A stretch of DNA of 64,000 nt from Candidatus Moranbacteria bacterium UBA2282 (lineage in GTDB: Bacteria; Patescibacteriota; Minisyncoccia; Moranbacterales; UBA2206). A program made the translations under genes and the position numbers. Shown here piece by piece: positions 24,956 through 33,256 of the stretch (the first letter of the stretch is position 1; each line of letters starts with the position of its first letter). The stretch is taken from NCBI GenBank assembly GCA_002345745.1, contig DDWQ01000011.1:62001-126000 (forward strand). Reading direction: 5' to 3'. Below the pieces are notes generated by a model, which was not told where the DNA came from, did not search any database, and saw only the letters and a program-made list of their open reading frames with translations.

Positions 24956-26050
24956 ATGATACATACTATGAAAATTCTATTCATTTCTCACGCCTATCCG
25001 CCCACTGTCGGCGGAGTTGAAAATCAAAATTTTGAACTTGCTTCGTGGCTCGGAAAAATTGCTGAAGTCCGTATAATGGCCAATGGTCGTGGTAAGAAAG
25101 TTTTACCGCTCTGGATGCCCTACACACTCCTCAAATGCTTTTTTGTTGCACCCAAATATGATGTCATCCTTTTGGGCAATGCTCTTTTGGCCCATATGGG
25201 TTGGATTTTGAAAATTATTTATCGAAAGCCGGTCATTGTAGTAGCACATGGACTTGATCTGACTTTCAAAAATTGGATCTACCAAACTTTTTGGGTGGGT
25301 TTTTTCATCAAGAAAATGGATAAAATAATCTGTGTTGGCAACGAAACTATCCGTGTTGCCAAAGAAAAAGGCATTGATGCAGAAAAATTAGTTTTCATTC
25401 CTAATGGCGTCAACACTAACAAATTTATAGCAGAATATTCTTGGACTGACATAGAAAAAATTTTTGGAAAAAAATTAGCTCAGAAAAAAATTCTAATGAC
25501 TTCTGGAAGACTAGCAAGAAGAAAAGGTGTGGCGTGGTTTATTCGCAATGTGATGCCAAAACTAGATCAAAATATTTTGTATATTGTCGCAGGTGATGGT
25601 GTTGATAAAGAGAATATTCAAGTTGCCATCCAAGAAAAAAATTTAGCTGACCGCGTGCAAATGATTGGCTATATGGGCGACCCAGTGCGAGATATGCTTT
25701 TTCACACCTGTGATTTATTTATCCAACCCAACATTAAGACTGTTGGCGATATGGAAGGTTTTGGTCTATCAGTTATTGAAGCTGCTTATTGTGGCATTCC
25801 AGTTCTTGCTGCTAATCTTGAAGGGCTTAAAGATGCTATCAAGGATGGACAGGATGGTTTTTTAATTGAACCAGAAGATGTTGCTGGATATGTTGCCAAA
25901 ATTAATGAACTTTTGTCCAATGATGAAAACCGAAAAGCTTTTGGACAAAAGGCTAGACAGTTTGTCATTGATAATTATAGTTGGGATAAAATAGCTGAAA
26001 AATATTTAACGGAAATAGAAAAGACAATCTCAAATCAAAAAAATATTTAA
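24956..26050 (+). CDS. GT4 glycosyltransferase
   Basis: The 364-residue GT-B protein has ISHAYPPTVGGVENQNF near the N-terminus, a donor-site TSGRLARRKGV, and EGFGLSVIEAAYCGIPVLA as the E-x7-E signature. ATG 24956 has an AAGAAGG upstream; ATG 24968 is an alternative that starts right at MKILFISHAYPP. PimB/WcaC-like enzymes are the closest type by eye. Confidence 0.9.
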   Translation: MIHTMKILFISHAYPPTVGGVENQNFELASWLGKIAEVRIMANGRGKKVLPLWMPYTLLKCFFVAPKYDVILLGNALLAHMGWILKIIYRKPVIVVAHGLDLTFKNWIYQTFWVGFFIKKMDKIICVGNETIRVAKEKGIDAEKLVFIPNGVNTNKFIAEYSWTDIEKIFGKKLAQKKILMTSGRLARRKGVAWFIRNVMPKLDQNILYIVAGDGVDKENIQVAIQEKNLADRVQMIGYMGDPVRDMLFHTCDLFIQPNIKTVGDMEGFGLSVIEAAYCGIPVLAANLEGLKDAIKDGQDGFLIEPEDVAGYVAKINELLSNDENRKAFGQKARQFVIDNYSWDKIAEKYLTEIEKTISNQKNI

Positions 26051-26060
26051 ATATTTAGAC

Positions 26061-26095
26061 TTCATTTTGAAATTTTAAATTTAGAATTTGAAATT
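26061..26095. repeat. 7-bp periodic array, intergenic
   Basis: Five heptamers: TTCATTT, TGAAATT, TTAAATT, TAGAATT, TGAAATT. They fill most of the gap between the GT4 gene and the next membrane protein and resemble the array inside the ligase gene at 17.5 kb. Confidence 0.7.
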
Positions 26096-26112
26096 AAACA
26101 AAAAAATCTATA

Positions 26113-27993
26113 ATGCTACAACACATACTAAACCAAATAACTTTCTTCATCACACTAGCCTTTGTGTTATTTATTCCTGGCTATGTAATGCTTCTGGCAA
26201 TTTTTGGCAAAAGCAAAATTTTGAGTACGCTAGAAAAATTTATTATTTCTTTTGGCTTGAGCATTGTTGGTGTTGATTTTATTTTCTTTGCCATCGCAAA
26301 ATTAAATATTCCTATCACTCGCCTATCATCTGTCATTAGTATTGCATTGTTTATTTTTATTTGTTGGATTATTTATAAATTTAGACATTTTTCAACTTCA
26401 AATGAAAGCACACCATTATTCTCTTTTTCTAAAAATCAATTCATTCTAATTCTGCTTTTGCTATTTCTAACTCTTTTTATAAAAACAGCCTTTTTAACTG
26501 ATACGGTTTTTCCAACAGCGACCGATATGGGACACCATATGTATTGGGCCAAGTGGATGGTAGAAAATCATCAATTGCCAACCTATGACGGTATGCCGGA
26601 TTTTATTATTGGTGAACACATCATATTTGCTACTATATCAACACTTAGTGGTGCCAGTTTTCTATCTGCTTTTCCAATTGTTGTTTTGTTTCTTATAAAT
26701 ATGCTCAGTATTTTAACAGTATTTATCCTAACCCTGCGTATTTTTAAAGAGAAAAATATTGCTATTCTAACCTTATTATTTTTAGGTGTTTTGTATGCAG
26801 TCGCTTCACCGCAAGCCAAATTTGTTTCTGGCGGCGTCATTGGCAACCTGATCGGAAATTTCCTACTACCATTGTCATTCTATTTCTATTATCGTGCTTT
26901 TAGTTTTTTTGAAACTGATGCGAAGTTAACGACTGATAATAAAACATTCCTAGCTCTGGCAATTTTCTCAACCTTTGGATTGTTCTATACACATCATCTT
27001 ACTTCTTTTATTTTTCTTTTTATTTTTACCTTGTTAGTGTTGATATTTTTGGTCGTCAATCGAAATCACTTAAAAAGTATCTTTTCAGCTTTGTTTAAAA
27101 TTATTCTTTCTCCACAGGTGCTAGCAACGTTTTTCACTGGATTGCTATTTTTCTTTTTTATTTTCACACCAAACTACATCAAAAATAGTGCTGTCGAAAC
27201 AGCCGTCGGCGCTCCTAGCAAAGAAACTCGCGTAGGGCTTACGATTGACAATTTACGTTCATCTGTTGGCGAAGCCAGAATCGCACTTGGCTTTCTGGGA
27301 CTGCTCATTCTTGCAATTGGATTTAAGAAAAAAAATATTGGTTTCGCAATTGTCGCTGCTTGGGCGGTGATGATTTTCATTATGTCTACACAACCCCAAA
27401 TGTTGTTTATAAATCTGCCTAGCACGCGTATTGGTAACTATCTTTCCTATCCAATCGCAATTTTGAGTGCCTATGCTTTCTATGAAATTTTCAAGGCACG
27501 CCAAAATGATACCAAAAAAATAAATAACCTGCTTAAAATAAGTTTTGTCATTATTGCAACATTTTTTTTAGTGGATGGCATTTCCGATTCAGCCACAAGT
27601 TTCAAAGTCAAGACTGATCTTAGTCCGCTGGCACAAACTTTTGATGCTTCCAATTATCTTGCAACTGTCACTACTGATACTGATGAAATACTAAAAGATC
27701 ACAACTATATTACAGCTGATTCTTGGATGAAAATCTTTCTGATGCGTGGCTATAAATATCCACTGTCTCGCGGATATTTCAAACGCTATGATGACCCAAC
27801 AAAACCGCGCGAAATGTGTACGCTCAATATGATTTCCACACCAGCGAGTCCTGAGGCACAGCAGTGTTTCATTGAAACACAAACTAATTTCATTGTAGTC
27901 AATCCAAACTATGACAGCGCGCAGTTCATTAAATTGAAAAATTTTGATCAAGTCTATTCTAGTGTTGGAATAAATATTTATTACAAAAAATAA
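26113..27993 (+). CDS. Polytopic membrane protein, probable GT-C glycosyltransferase
   Basis: The 626-residue protein has about twelve membrane helices and a C-terminal extracytoplasmic part. After the first helices comes FPTATDMGHHMYWAKWMV, with the acidic residue in the first outer loop expected of GT-C enzymes that use polyprenyl-phosphate sugars. I do not recognise the exact family. It sits directly before a small signal-anchored protein (5-bp gap) and between GT4 genes. Confidence 0.7.
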   Translation: MLQHILNQITFFITLAFVLFIPGYVMLLAIFGKSKILSTLEKFIISFGLSIVGVDFIFFAIAKLNIPITRLSSVISIALFIFICWIIYKFRHFSTSNESTPLFSFSKNQFILILLLLFLTLFIKTAFLTDTVFPTATDMGHHMYWAKWMVENHQLPTYDGMPDFIIGEHIIFATISTLSGASFLSAFPIVVLFLINMLSILTVFILTLRIFKEKNIAILTLLFLGVLYAVASPQAKFVSGGVIGNLIGNFLLPLSFYFYYRAFSFFETDAKLTTDNKTFLALAIFSTFGLFYTHHLTSFIFLFIFTLLVLIFLVVNRNHLKSIFSALFKIILSPQVLATFFTGLLFFFFIFTPNYIKNSAVETAVGAPSKETRVGLTIDNLRSSVGEARIALGFLGLLILAIGFKKKNIGFAIVAAWAVMIFIMSTQPQMLFINLPSTRIGNYLSYPIAILSAYAFYEIFKARQNDTKKINNLLKISFVIIATFFLVDGISDSATSFKVKTDLSPLAQTFDASNYLATVTTDTDEILKDHNYITADSWMKIFLMRGYKYPLSRGYFKRYDDPTKPREMCTLNMISTPASPEAQQCFIETQTNFIVVNPNYDSAQFIKLKNFDQVYSSVGINIYYKK

Positions 27994-27998
27994 CTACT

Positions 27999-28364
27999 AT
28001 GCAACAACAAACTAAAATTATCTTATTTTTTCTGAGTCTGTTTCTAGCAAGCTCAGTCTATTTATTTTCCATTGATTCCAATTACAACAAAGCAGGAAAT
28101 AACAATGACTGGTATGCACTATATTTCACCAATCCAAAATCAGATGACCTCAGCTTTGCTATTAAAAATTTTAGCAGCGAAACTAATTTTCACTGGGAAA
28201 TTTTAGCTGACAATAAAAAAATAGCTGAACAAAATGTTAGCATTCAAACTGACGAAGAACTAGGATTCAATCCGACTGCAGTTGACACGGAAATTAAAAA
28301 ATATATCATCCGTGTTTCTGCTGGCAACATCACGCAAGAAATTTATAAAAATATAAAAAAATAA
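27999..28364 (+). CDS. Signal-anchored small protein
   Basis: The 121-residue protein has an N-terminal hydrophobic helix (about residues 7-25) and an extracytoplasmic beta-rich domain (DWYALYFTNPKSDDLSF...). The domain reads like a small immunoglobulin-like or DUF1616-type fold, but this is only an impression. It lies 5 bp after the GT-C-like gene and 2 bp before a GT4 gene, so it is probably a partner of the membrane transferase. Confidence 0.65.
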   Translation: MQQQTKIILFFLSLFLASSVYLFSIDSNYNKAGNNNDWYALYFTNPKSDDLSFAIKNFSSETNFHWEILADNKKIAEQNVSIQTDEELGFNPTAVDTEIKKYIIRVSAGNITQEIYKNIKK

Positions 28365-28366
28365 TT

Positions 28367-29500
28367 ATGCCAACTCCTAAAAAAATTCTCCTCGTCACGC
28401 GTCCAATCGCTCCCCCTTGGGATGAAGCGTCCAAAAATTTCGCCTACGCCTTGGCTAGTGATTTGCGGTCAAACACAGACCTAGAATTACATTTGATGAC
28501 CAACGGTTTTGTTTCGCAGCTGCCAACAGAGGTTATTCAAGAACAGATTTATACCCAATCACAAAATGACTTTAGTTTTTCACAAAAAATAAGACTCTTT
28601 TGGTTTCTGTTGTGGAGTTCTCACAAATTCGATATCATTCATTTGCTTTTCACACCGACAAAAATAAACATTTTTTTTATTAAATTAGTCTTAGCATTCT
28701 CCAAAGTTAAAACCGTACAAACAGTAGCCACCTTGCGTGAGGATATTTTTTCGCCGGAAGAAATAAAAAAATTAATGTTTGCCGATATTATTGTTACCTA
28801 TTCTGACTATGCAAAAAACAAACTACTCACATTAGGAATTGAAAACAGCCAGTGTATTTATCCAGGGATTAATTTGGAGGAATATTGCAAAAAAGAAAAA
28901 AATCCAGAACTCCTAGCTCAATATAATTTTACTGCTACGGACTTTATTATTAATTTCTCTGGTGAATACACGCGTCTCGGAGCAATGGATGATGTCATTG
29001 ATTCTTTCATAGAAACCTCTGCCAAAATTCCAAATGTAAAGCTATCACTGGCAGTACGGGTAAAAAATGAACGAGATGCAAAGAAAAAGAAAGAGGTTGT
29101 AGAAAAATTACAAAAAAATGACTTACTTGCAAAAGTTGCCTTTCATGATGATGGAAAATATAATATGACTGATATTTATAATCTAGCTGACATTTCTATT
29201 TTTCCGGTGCAAAATATGCACGGCAAGTTTGATATTCCCTTGGTCGTAGTTGAAGCGATGGCATGTGAAAAAGCGGTTATTGTTTCCAATTTGCCGATCC
29301 TGCGAGAATTTACTTCGGAAATAACTGCAGTTACAATTACCAAAGGCAATGTGCCAGAATTAACTGTCGCGATTATTGACCTCTATGAAAACCCAGAGAA
29401 ACGCAATTCTCTTGGGAAAAATGGACGAAAATTTTGTGAAGAACATTTTGATATTAAAAAAGTTTCCGCTAAATATGAACGCCTCTATAAAAATTTATAA
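28367..29500 (+). CDS. GT4 glycosyltransferase
   Basis: The 377-residue GT-B protein has ILLVTRPIAPPWDEASKNF at its N-terminus, a central FSGEYTRLGAMDDVI donor loop, and a weaker signature DIPLVVVEAMACEKAVIVSN in place of the usual EGFG-E-x7-E. The first glutamate of that pair is replaced (HGKFDIPLVVVEAM), as in some GT4 subgroups. It is followed 9 bp later by the RtcB gene. Confidence 0.85.
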   Translation: MPTPKKILLVTRPIAPPWDEASKNFAYALASDLRSNTDLELHLMTNGFVSQLPTEVIQEQIYTQSQNDFSFSQKIRLFWFLLWSSHKFDIIHLLFTPTKINIFFIKLVLAFSKVKTVQTVATLREDIFSPEEIKKLMFADIIVTYSDYAKNKLLTLGIENSQCIYPGINLEEYCKKEKNPELLAQYNFTATDFIINFSGEYTRLGAMDDVIDSFIETSAKIPNVKLSLAVRVKNERDAKKKKEVVEKLQKNDLLAKVAFHDDGKYNMTDIYNLADISIFPVQNMHGKFDIPLVVVEAMACEKAVIVSNLPILREFTSEITAVTITKGNVPELTVAIIDLYENPEKRNSLGKNGRKFCEEHFDIKKVSAKYERLYKNL

Positions 29501-29509
29501 ACAAAAATT

Positions 29510-31018
29510 ATGAATAATCCCAAGGAAAATTTATCAGAAATAACACCACATCAATATGATTTTCAGACAGAAAAAATGTCTGTGCCAAGTCGCTTTTTTA
29601 TGAGCTCAGATCTTTTGCCTGAAGAGCAAACATTTCTGCAAACAGAAGACATTGCTTCCAATAAAGATGTTTTTTTTCGCCATACTGTTGCTATGCCAGA
29701 TGTCTGTTCCAAACCAGGAAGGAAAAATGCGGCCGGAACCACTATCGTATCAGAAAAATATATTCTGCCACAGGTTAATGATTCTGATCCTAATTGCGGT
29801 ATGCGTCTAGTCAAAACAAATTTGACCGAGGACAACATTACGCCAACCGAAATTCATAAACTATTTGAATATTTGGTCGATGTTGTACCCACGAAAAAAT
29901 TAATTGGAACTACAGTGCCTTTCAAAACTGTGGTGGACATTTGTCGCAAAGGGACGAGTGCTGTCATAGAACATTTTGGGGTTAAAACCAAAAATGAATT
30001 AGAAAATACACAGTCAGGAGGAAATTTTTTCAGCAAAGAAATGACCCCGCAAGATATTTTTGATGCCATCCCGAAATTGTATTTGCATTTTGCAAAATAT
30101 CGTCTTGGAATTCTTGGTGCAGCTGGTAATCATTTTCTTGATTTAGTTAAAGTCACTGAAATTATTGACCCTCTAATGGCTGAAAAATTTGGCGTAAAAA
30201 AAGGTCAGTATCTTTTTATGATACACACTGGTTCTGGCATTCTCGGACAATATACAATGTATTCCTACACTGCCAAAAAGAGAGAACATCTTTCTCAAGC
30301 AATTATGGTGAAACTTGGACAACTCACTTTCAATTCCAGAAAGAAAGATATCTACGACTCTATGCAAAAATCTATCGCCAAACATATGGCAGATGATAAT
30401 TCACTTTTGAAATATGATGCCAACGGACCGGACGGCGAACTCTATATGAATGCCCGTGCGGCCGCTTCTAACTTTGGCACCGCTAATCGTGCCGTTATCA
30501 CACACAACATTTCCGAAGCTATTAAAAAAATTCTAGATCGTGATCCGGAAATGGATTTGATTTATGACATTCCACACATCTCGATTACAAAAGAAGAACA
30601 TTTTAGCACGCCGGTGATGGTGCATCGCAATAACACCTCACGAGCCTTTGGACCAAGCAAGATGTCTGCTCATCCTCTTTACAAAGAAACTGGCGAGCCA
30701 GCATTTATTCCATCTTCAATGAGCACTTCAGCCTATCTTTGCGTCGGCACTGATGACAACGCTGAAAGTTTCTATTCTGCCCCGCACGGGACTGGAAAAG
30801 GTCAGAATGCTACGGAAAAGTCCATTACTAACAAAGAGGAGCTATTTGAAAAAATGAAGGAAAAAGGCGTGCATCTATATAACGCTAAATCGTCCATCGT
30901 CATGAACCAAGATTCTGCCAGATACAAAAACATCAATCAAGTAATCACTGGTGTCGAAGCTAATGGCATCGCCCACGTGGTGGCAAAAATGGAGCCTGTG
31001 GCAGTGTTAATGTATTAA
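29510..31018 (+). CDS. rtcB: RtcB-family RNA ligase, divergent
   Basis: RtcB joins RNA 2',3'-cyclic phosphate or 3'-phosphate to 5'-OH ends using GTP and Mn2+. All catalytic residues are present: Asp93 and Cys96 in DPNCGMR, His208 in GNHF, a histidine near 239 in HTGSG, one near 356 in DIPHIS, and the guanylated histidine near 426 in PHGTGK. Surrounding motifs differ from canonical ones: DPNCG for DIGCG, HTGSGILG for HTGSRGLG, HRNNTSRAF for HRKGATRAF, HGTGK for HGAGR. At 502 residues it is normal in length. It sits inside a polysaccharide cluster, 9 bp after a GT4 gene. Confidence 0.88.
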   Translation: MNNPKENLSEITPHQYDFQTEKMSVPSRFFMSSDLLPEEQTFLQTEDIASNKDVFFRHTVAMPDVCSKPGRKNAAGTTIVSEKYILPQVNDSDPNCGMRLVKTNLTEDNITPTEIHKLFEYLVDVVPTKKLIGTTVPFKTVVDICRKGTSAVIEHFGVKTKNELENTQSGGNFFSKEMTPQDIFDAIPKLYLHFAKYRLGILGAAGNHFLDLVKVTEIIDPLMAEKFGVKKGQYLFMIHTGSGILGQYTMYSYTAKKREHLSQAIMVKLGQLTFNSRKKDIYDSMQKSIAKHMADDNSLLKYDANGPDGELYMNARAAASNFGTANRAVITHNISEAIKKILDRDPEMDLIYDIPHISITKEEHFSTPVMVHRNNTSRAFGPSKMSAHPLYKETGEPAFIPSSMSTSAYLCVGTDDNAESFYSAPHGTGKGQNATEKSITNKEELFEKMKEKGVHLYNAKSSIVMNQDSARYKNINQVITGVEANGIAHVVAKMEPVAVLMY

Positions 31019-31075
31019 TAATTGGTTTAAAGGTCTGTCACGTGCTATTATTTTGATGTAATAAAAAAATACGAT

Positions 31076-31678
31076 ATGAAAATAATTACTATTTCAGGTG
31101 TCGACGGCTCAGGAAAATCTACGCAAATTGAGCTTTTGAAAGAATATTTAGAATCGCAAAATAAGCGGGTTTTCTATTTTCACGCCATCGAGTTCGGTTT
31201 GGCTAATAAATTAGCGCGGTTCAAACATAGCTATTGTCTGCTCTGCAAAATCAAATCACCTTCTGCTACCAAAAGTGTCACCCGGGCTAATTGGCTACAA
31301 ATCCAATTGCGCAAAATATTTCTAATTATTGATATTTGGCGATTTGATAAATTAGTTAAAAAATTAAACAAAGAAAATTTTGACTATCTTTTAAGCGATC
31401 GTTATTTCTACGATAGTATTATTAATATCAAATATTTATCTGAAACAACTTGGACACCCAGTGTCCAAGTGAAAAAACCAGATGTATCATTTTTTCTTGA
31501 TATGAACCCGGAACAAATTATGCAACGCGAAAGAAAGCCAGATCAGGGTCTGGAATATTTACAGAAAAAAACAGCTCTATTCAAAGCTAAAATTGTTGAA
31601 TGGAATATGAAAATTATTGATGCCAATCAGTCCAAAGAAGAACTTTTTAACACCATAAAAAATATTCTAGCTTTATAA
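31076..31678 (+). CDS. Thymidylate kinase-like P-loop kinase
   Basis: The 200-residue protein has the P-loop GVDGSGKST (residues 8-16), SDRYFYDS near residue 107, and a lid with RERKPDQGLEYLQKK, a pattern of dTMP kinases. The family DRY/S motif is altered by an inserted FYD, and a long basic segment (ARFKHSYCLLCKIKSP) replaces the usual dTMP-site helix. It may be a true Tmk or a related kinase acting on another small phosphate acceptor, which the polysaccharide setting would allow. Confidence 0.75.
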   Translation: MKIITISGVDGSGKSTQIELLKEYLESQNKRVFYFHAIEFGLANKLARFKHSYCLLCKIKSPSATKSVTRANWLQIQLRKIFLIIDIWRFDKLVKKLNKENFDYLLSDRYFYDSIINIKYLSETTWTPSVQVKKPDVSFFLDMNPEQIMQRERKPDQGLEYLQKKTALFKAKIVEWNMKIIDANQSKEELFNTIKNILAL

Positions 31679-31712
31679 ACTTTACGGACTTTATAAACTT
31701 TTAACTTTATAT
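31671..31712. repeat. 9-bp periodic array before the flippase gene
   Basis: Units CTTTATAAA, CTTTACGGA, CTTTATAAA, CTTTTAA and CTTTATA follow each other with spacings 9-9-9-7. The last codon and stop of the kinase gene lie in the first unit. The same 9-9-9-7 pattern appears at 49.3 kb. Confidence 0.7.
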
Positions 31713-31714
31713 AT

Positions 31715-33256
31715 ATGTCAAATACTATCGCCAAATCAGCCCTCTGGGTTACCATTTCCGAGATACTCTTTAATCTATCTGGATTCATTATCCACAGCGT
31801 TCTGGGACGCGTTTTAGGGCCTGCAGACTATGGCCGCTATGGCCTAATTGTGACTTTGACCACGATGGTTATCGTACTCATCGGCAATGGCATTCCGACC
31901 GCTATGGCTAAATATATCAGTGAGATTTTTGAAACTGATCCACGGATGGTTTTGCAAATCAAAAAGCAAGCTATCAAATTGCAAATGATTATCGTTGGTG
32001 CCATCACAGTTATTTTCTATCTTTCCGCCGGACTAATTTCTAAAGCATTGGGAGATCCAACTCTGGCGCCACTCTTCCGTTTTTCAACCTTAATCATCCC
32101 CGCTTTCGCCGCCGCATCTTTTTATTTTTCCTACTACACTGGTCTGCATAAATTTAATACTCAAGCCACACTCAAAACAATTCGCTCAGTGATGCGTATC
32201 GGCTTTGTCATTGGTATGGCTATCCTGTTTGGACTCAAAGGCTCTCTCTCTGGCTACATCATCGCGCCATTTTCTGTTTTCGCAATTGCCTTTCTGATTG
32301 ATAAATTCAAAATTTCAAAAGAATTAAAATCCCACATCGCCGTAAAGACGCAAAATATTGCGTCTCTACCGAAGGAAACATCCTTTGATTGGAAAAAATT
32401 AGTCAATTATGGTTGGCAGATAGTGGTTTTTTTCCTGGCCTACGAACTACTCATCAGTATTGATTTATATATGGTCAAAGCCATTTTGCACGACGATGTT
32501 TTAACTGGAATCTACAACGCCTCACTCACCGTCGGTCGCATTCCCTACTACATCTTCTATGCTATGACCGTCTTTCTTCTGCCAATGATGTCAAAATCAA
32601 CTGCACAAAATAATCACAGTGAGACAACTAGAATCCTTGCTCAAGCACTGCGTATCATTTTAATTTTACTAGTGCCAATGATAATTCTGCTCTCAATTTT
32701 TTCTTTGCCAACTTTGGAACTGCTCTATGGTCAAAAATATTTAGCAGGAGCTGTGCCAATGTCAATTTTGGTTTTTGGCGTCGGGTTCCTCACTCTTTTC
32801 TATGTCTTGAGTTTTGCAATGAATGGTGCTGGCAAAACTAAACTTGTGATGTGGATTGCCTCGATTGGACTCGCAATAAACTCAACTTTAAATTATTTTT
32901 TCATCCAAAAATACGGCATTCTTGGTTCAGCTATTGCCACTTCCGTTGCTTCGTTTGTCATAATGATCATTATGCTCTGTTATTTGCACCGTGATTTCGG
33001 CGTTGCCTACAAAATCAGAAGTGTTTCATCTGTAGCATTGGCTGGACTTGGCATCTATATTTTTTCACTCATCATCCCATTGGATAAAAAATTCTTTATC
33101 ATTGAATCAATCATTCTTTTGGGAGTCTATTTCGGTTCGCTTTGGCTTCTGCGGGAAATCAAAAAGGAGGACCTCACGATCCTCCAAAACCTTATTCGCC
33201 GTAAGAAAGTCGTGGAAGTGGAACAAGAACTTTCCGGCAATGAACCCAGCGCCTAA
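31715..33256 (+). CDS. Polysaccharide flippase (Wzx/MATE-like)
   Basis: The 513-residue protein has about 14 membrane helices and the Wzx-like N-terminus (SALWVTISEILFNLSGFI, LGRVLGPADYGRYGL). It would flip lipid-linked oligosaccharides to the outer face. The loop between the sixth and seventh helices (about residues 197-225) contains sequence encoded by a short A/T-rich periodic stretch and a palindrome (see 32342), and so appears expanded. Its 3' end overlaps the convergent GT39 gene by 4 bp. Confidence 0.88.
   Translation: MSNTIAKSALWVTISEILFNLSGFIIHSVLGRVLGPADYGRYGLIVTLTTMVIVLIGNGIPTAMAKYISEIFETDPRMVLQIKKQAIKLQMIIVGAITVIFYLSAGLISKALGDPTLAPLFRFSTLIIPAFAAASFYFSYYTGLHKFNTQATLKTIRSVMRIGFVIGMAILFGLKGSLSGYIIAPFSVFAIAFLIDKFKISKELKSHIAVKTQNIASLPKETSFDWKKLVNYGWQIVVFFLAYELLISIDLYMVKAILHDDVLTGIYNASLTVGRIPYYIFYAMTVFLLPMMSKSTAQNNHSETTRILAQALRIILILLVPMIILLSIFSLPTLELLYGQKYLAGAVPMSILVFGVGFLTLFYVLSFAMNGAGKTKLVMWIASIGLAINSTLNYFFIQKYGILGSAIATSVASFVIMIIMLCYLHRDFGVAYKIRSVSSVALAGLGIYIFSLIIPLDKKFFIIESIILLGVYFGSLWLLREIKKEDLTILQNLIRRKKVVEVEQELSGNEPSA
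32342..32369. repeat. GTAAAGACGC-type palindrome inside the flippase gene
   Basis: GTAAAGACGCAA (32342-32353) and TTGCGTCTCTAC (32358-32369) are 12-bp inverted arms with one mismatch around AATA. They encode VKTQNIASLP in a cytoplasmic loop. Palindromes of the form GTAGAGACGC...GCGTCTCTAC are, to my knowledge, dispersed in several bacterial groups. Confidence 0.7.

Noticed and set aside
22283..33256. UGA recoded to glycine as in Absconditabacteria/Gracilibacteria
   Set aside because: Conserved proteins contain no internal TGA, and ordinary stops give full-length products throughout.
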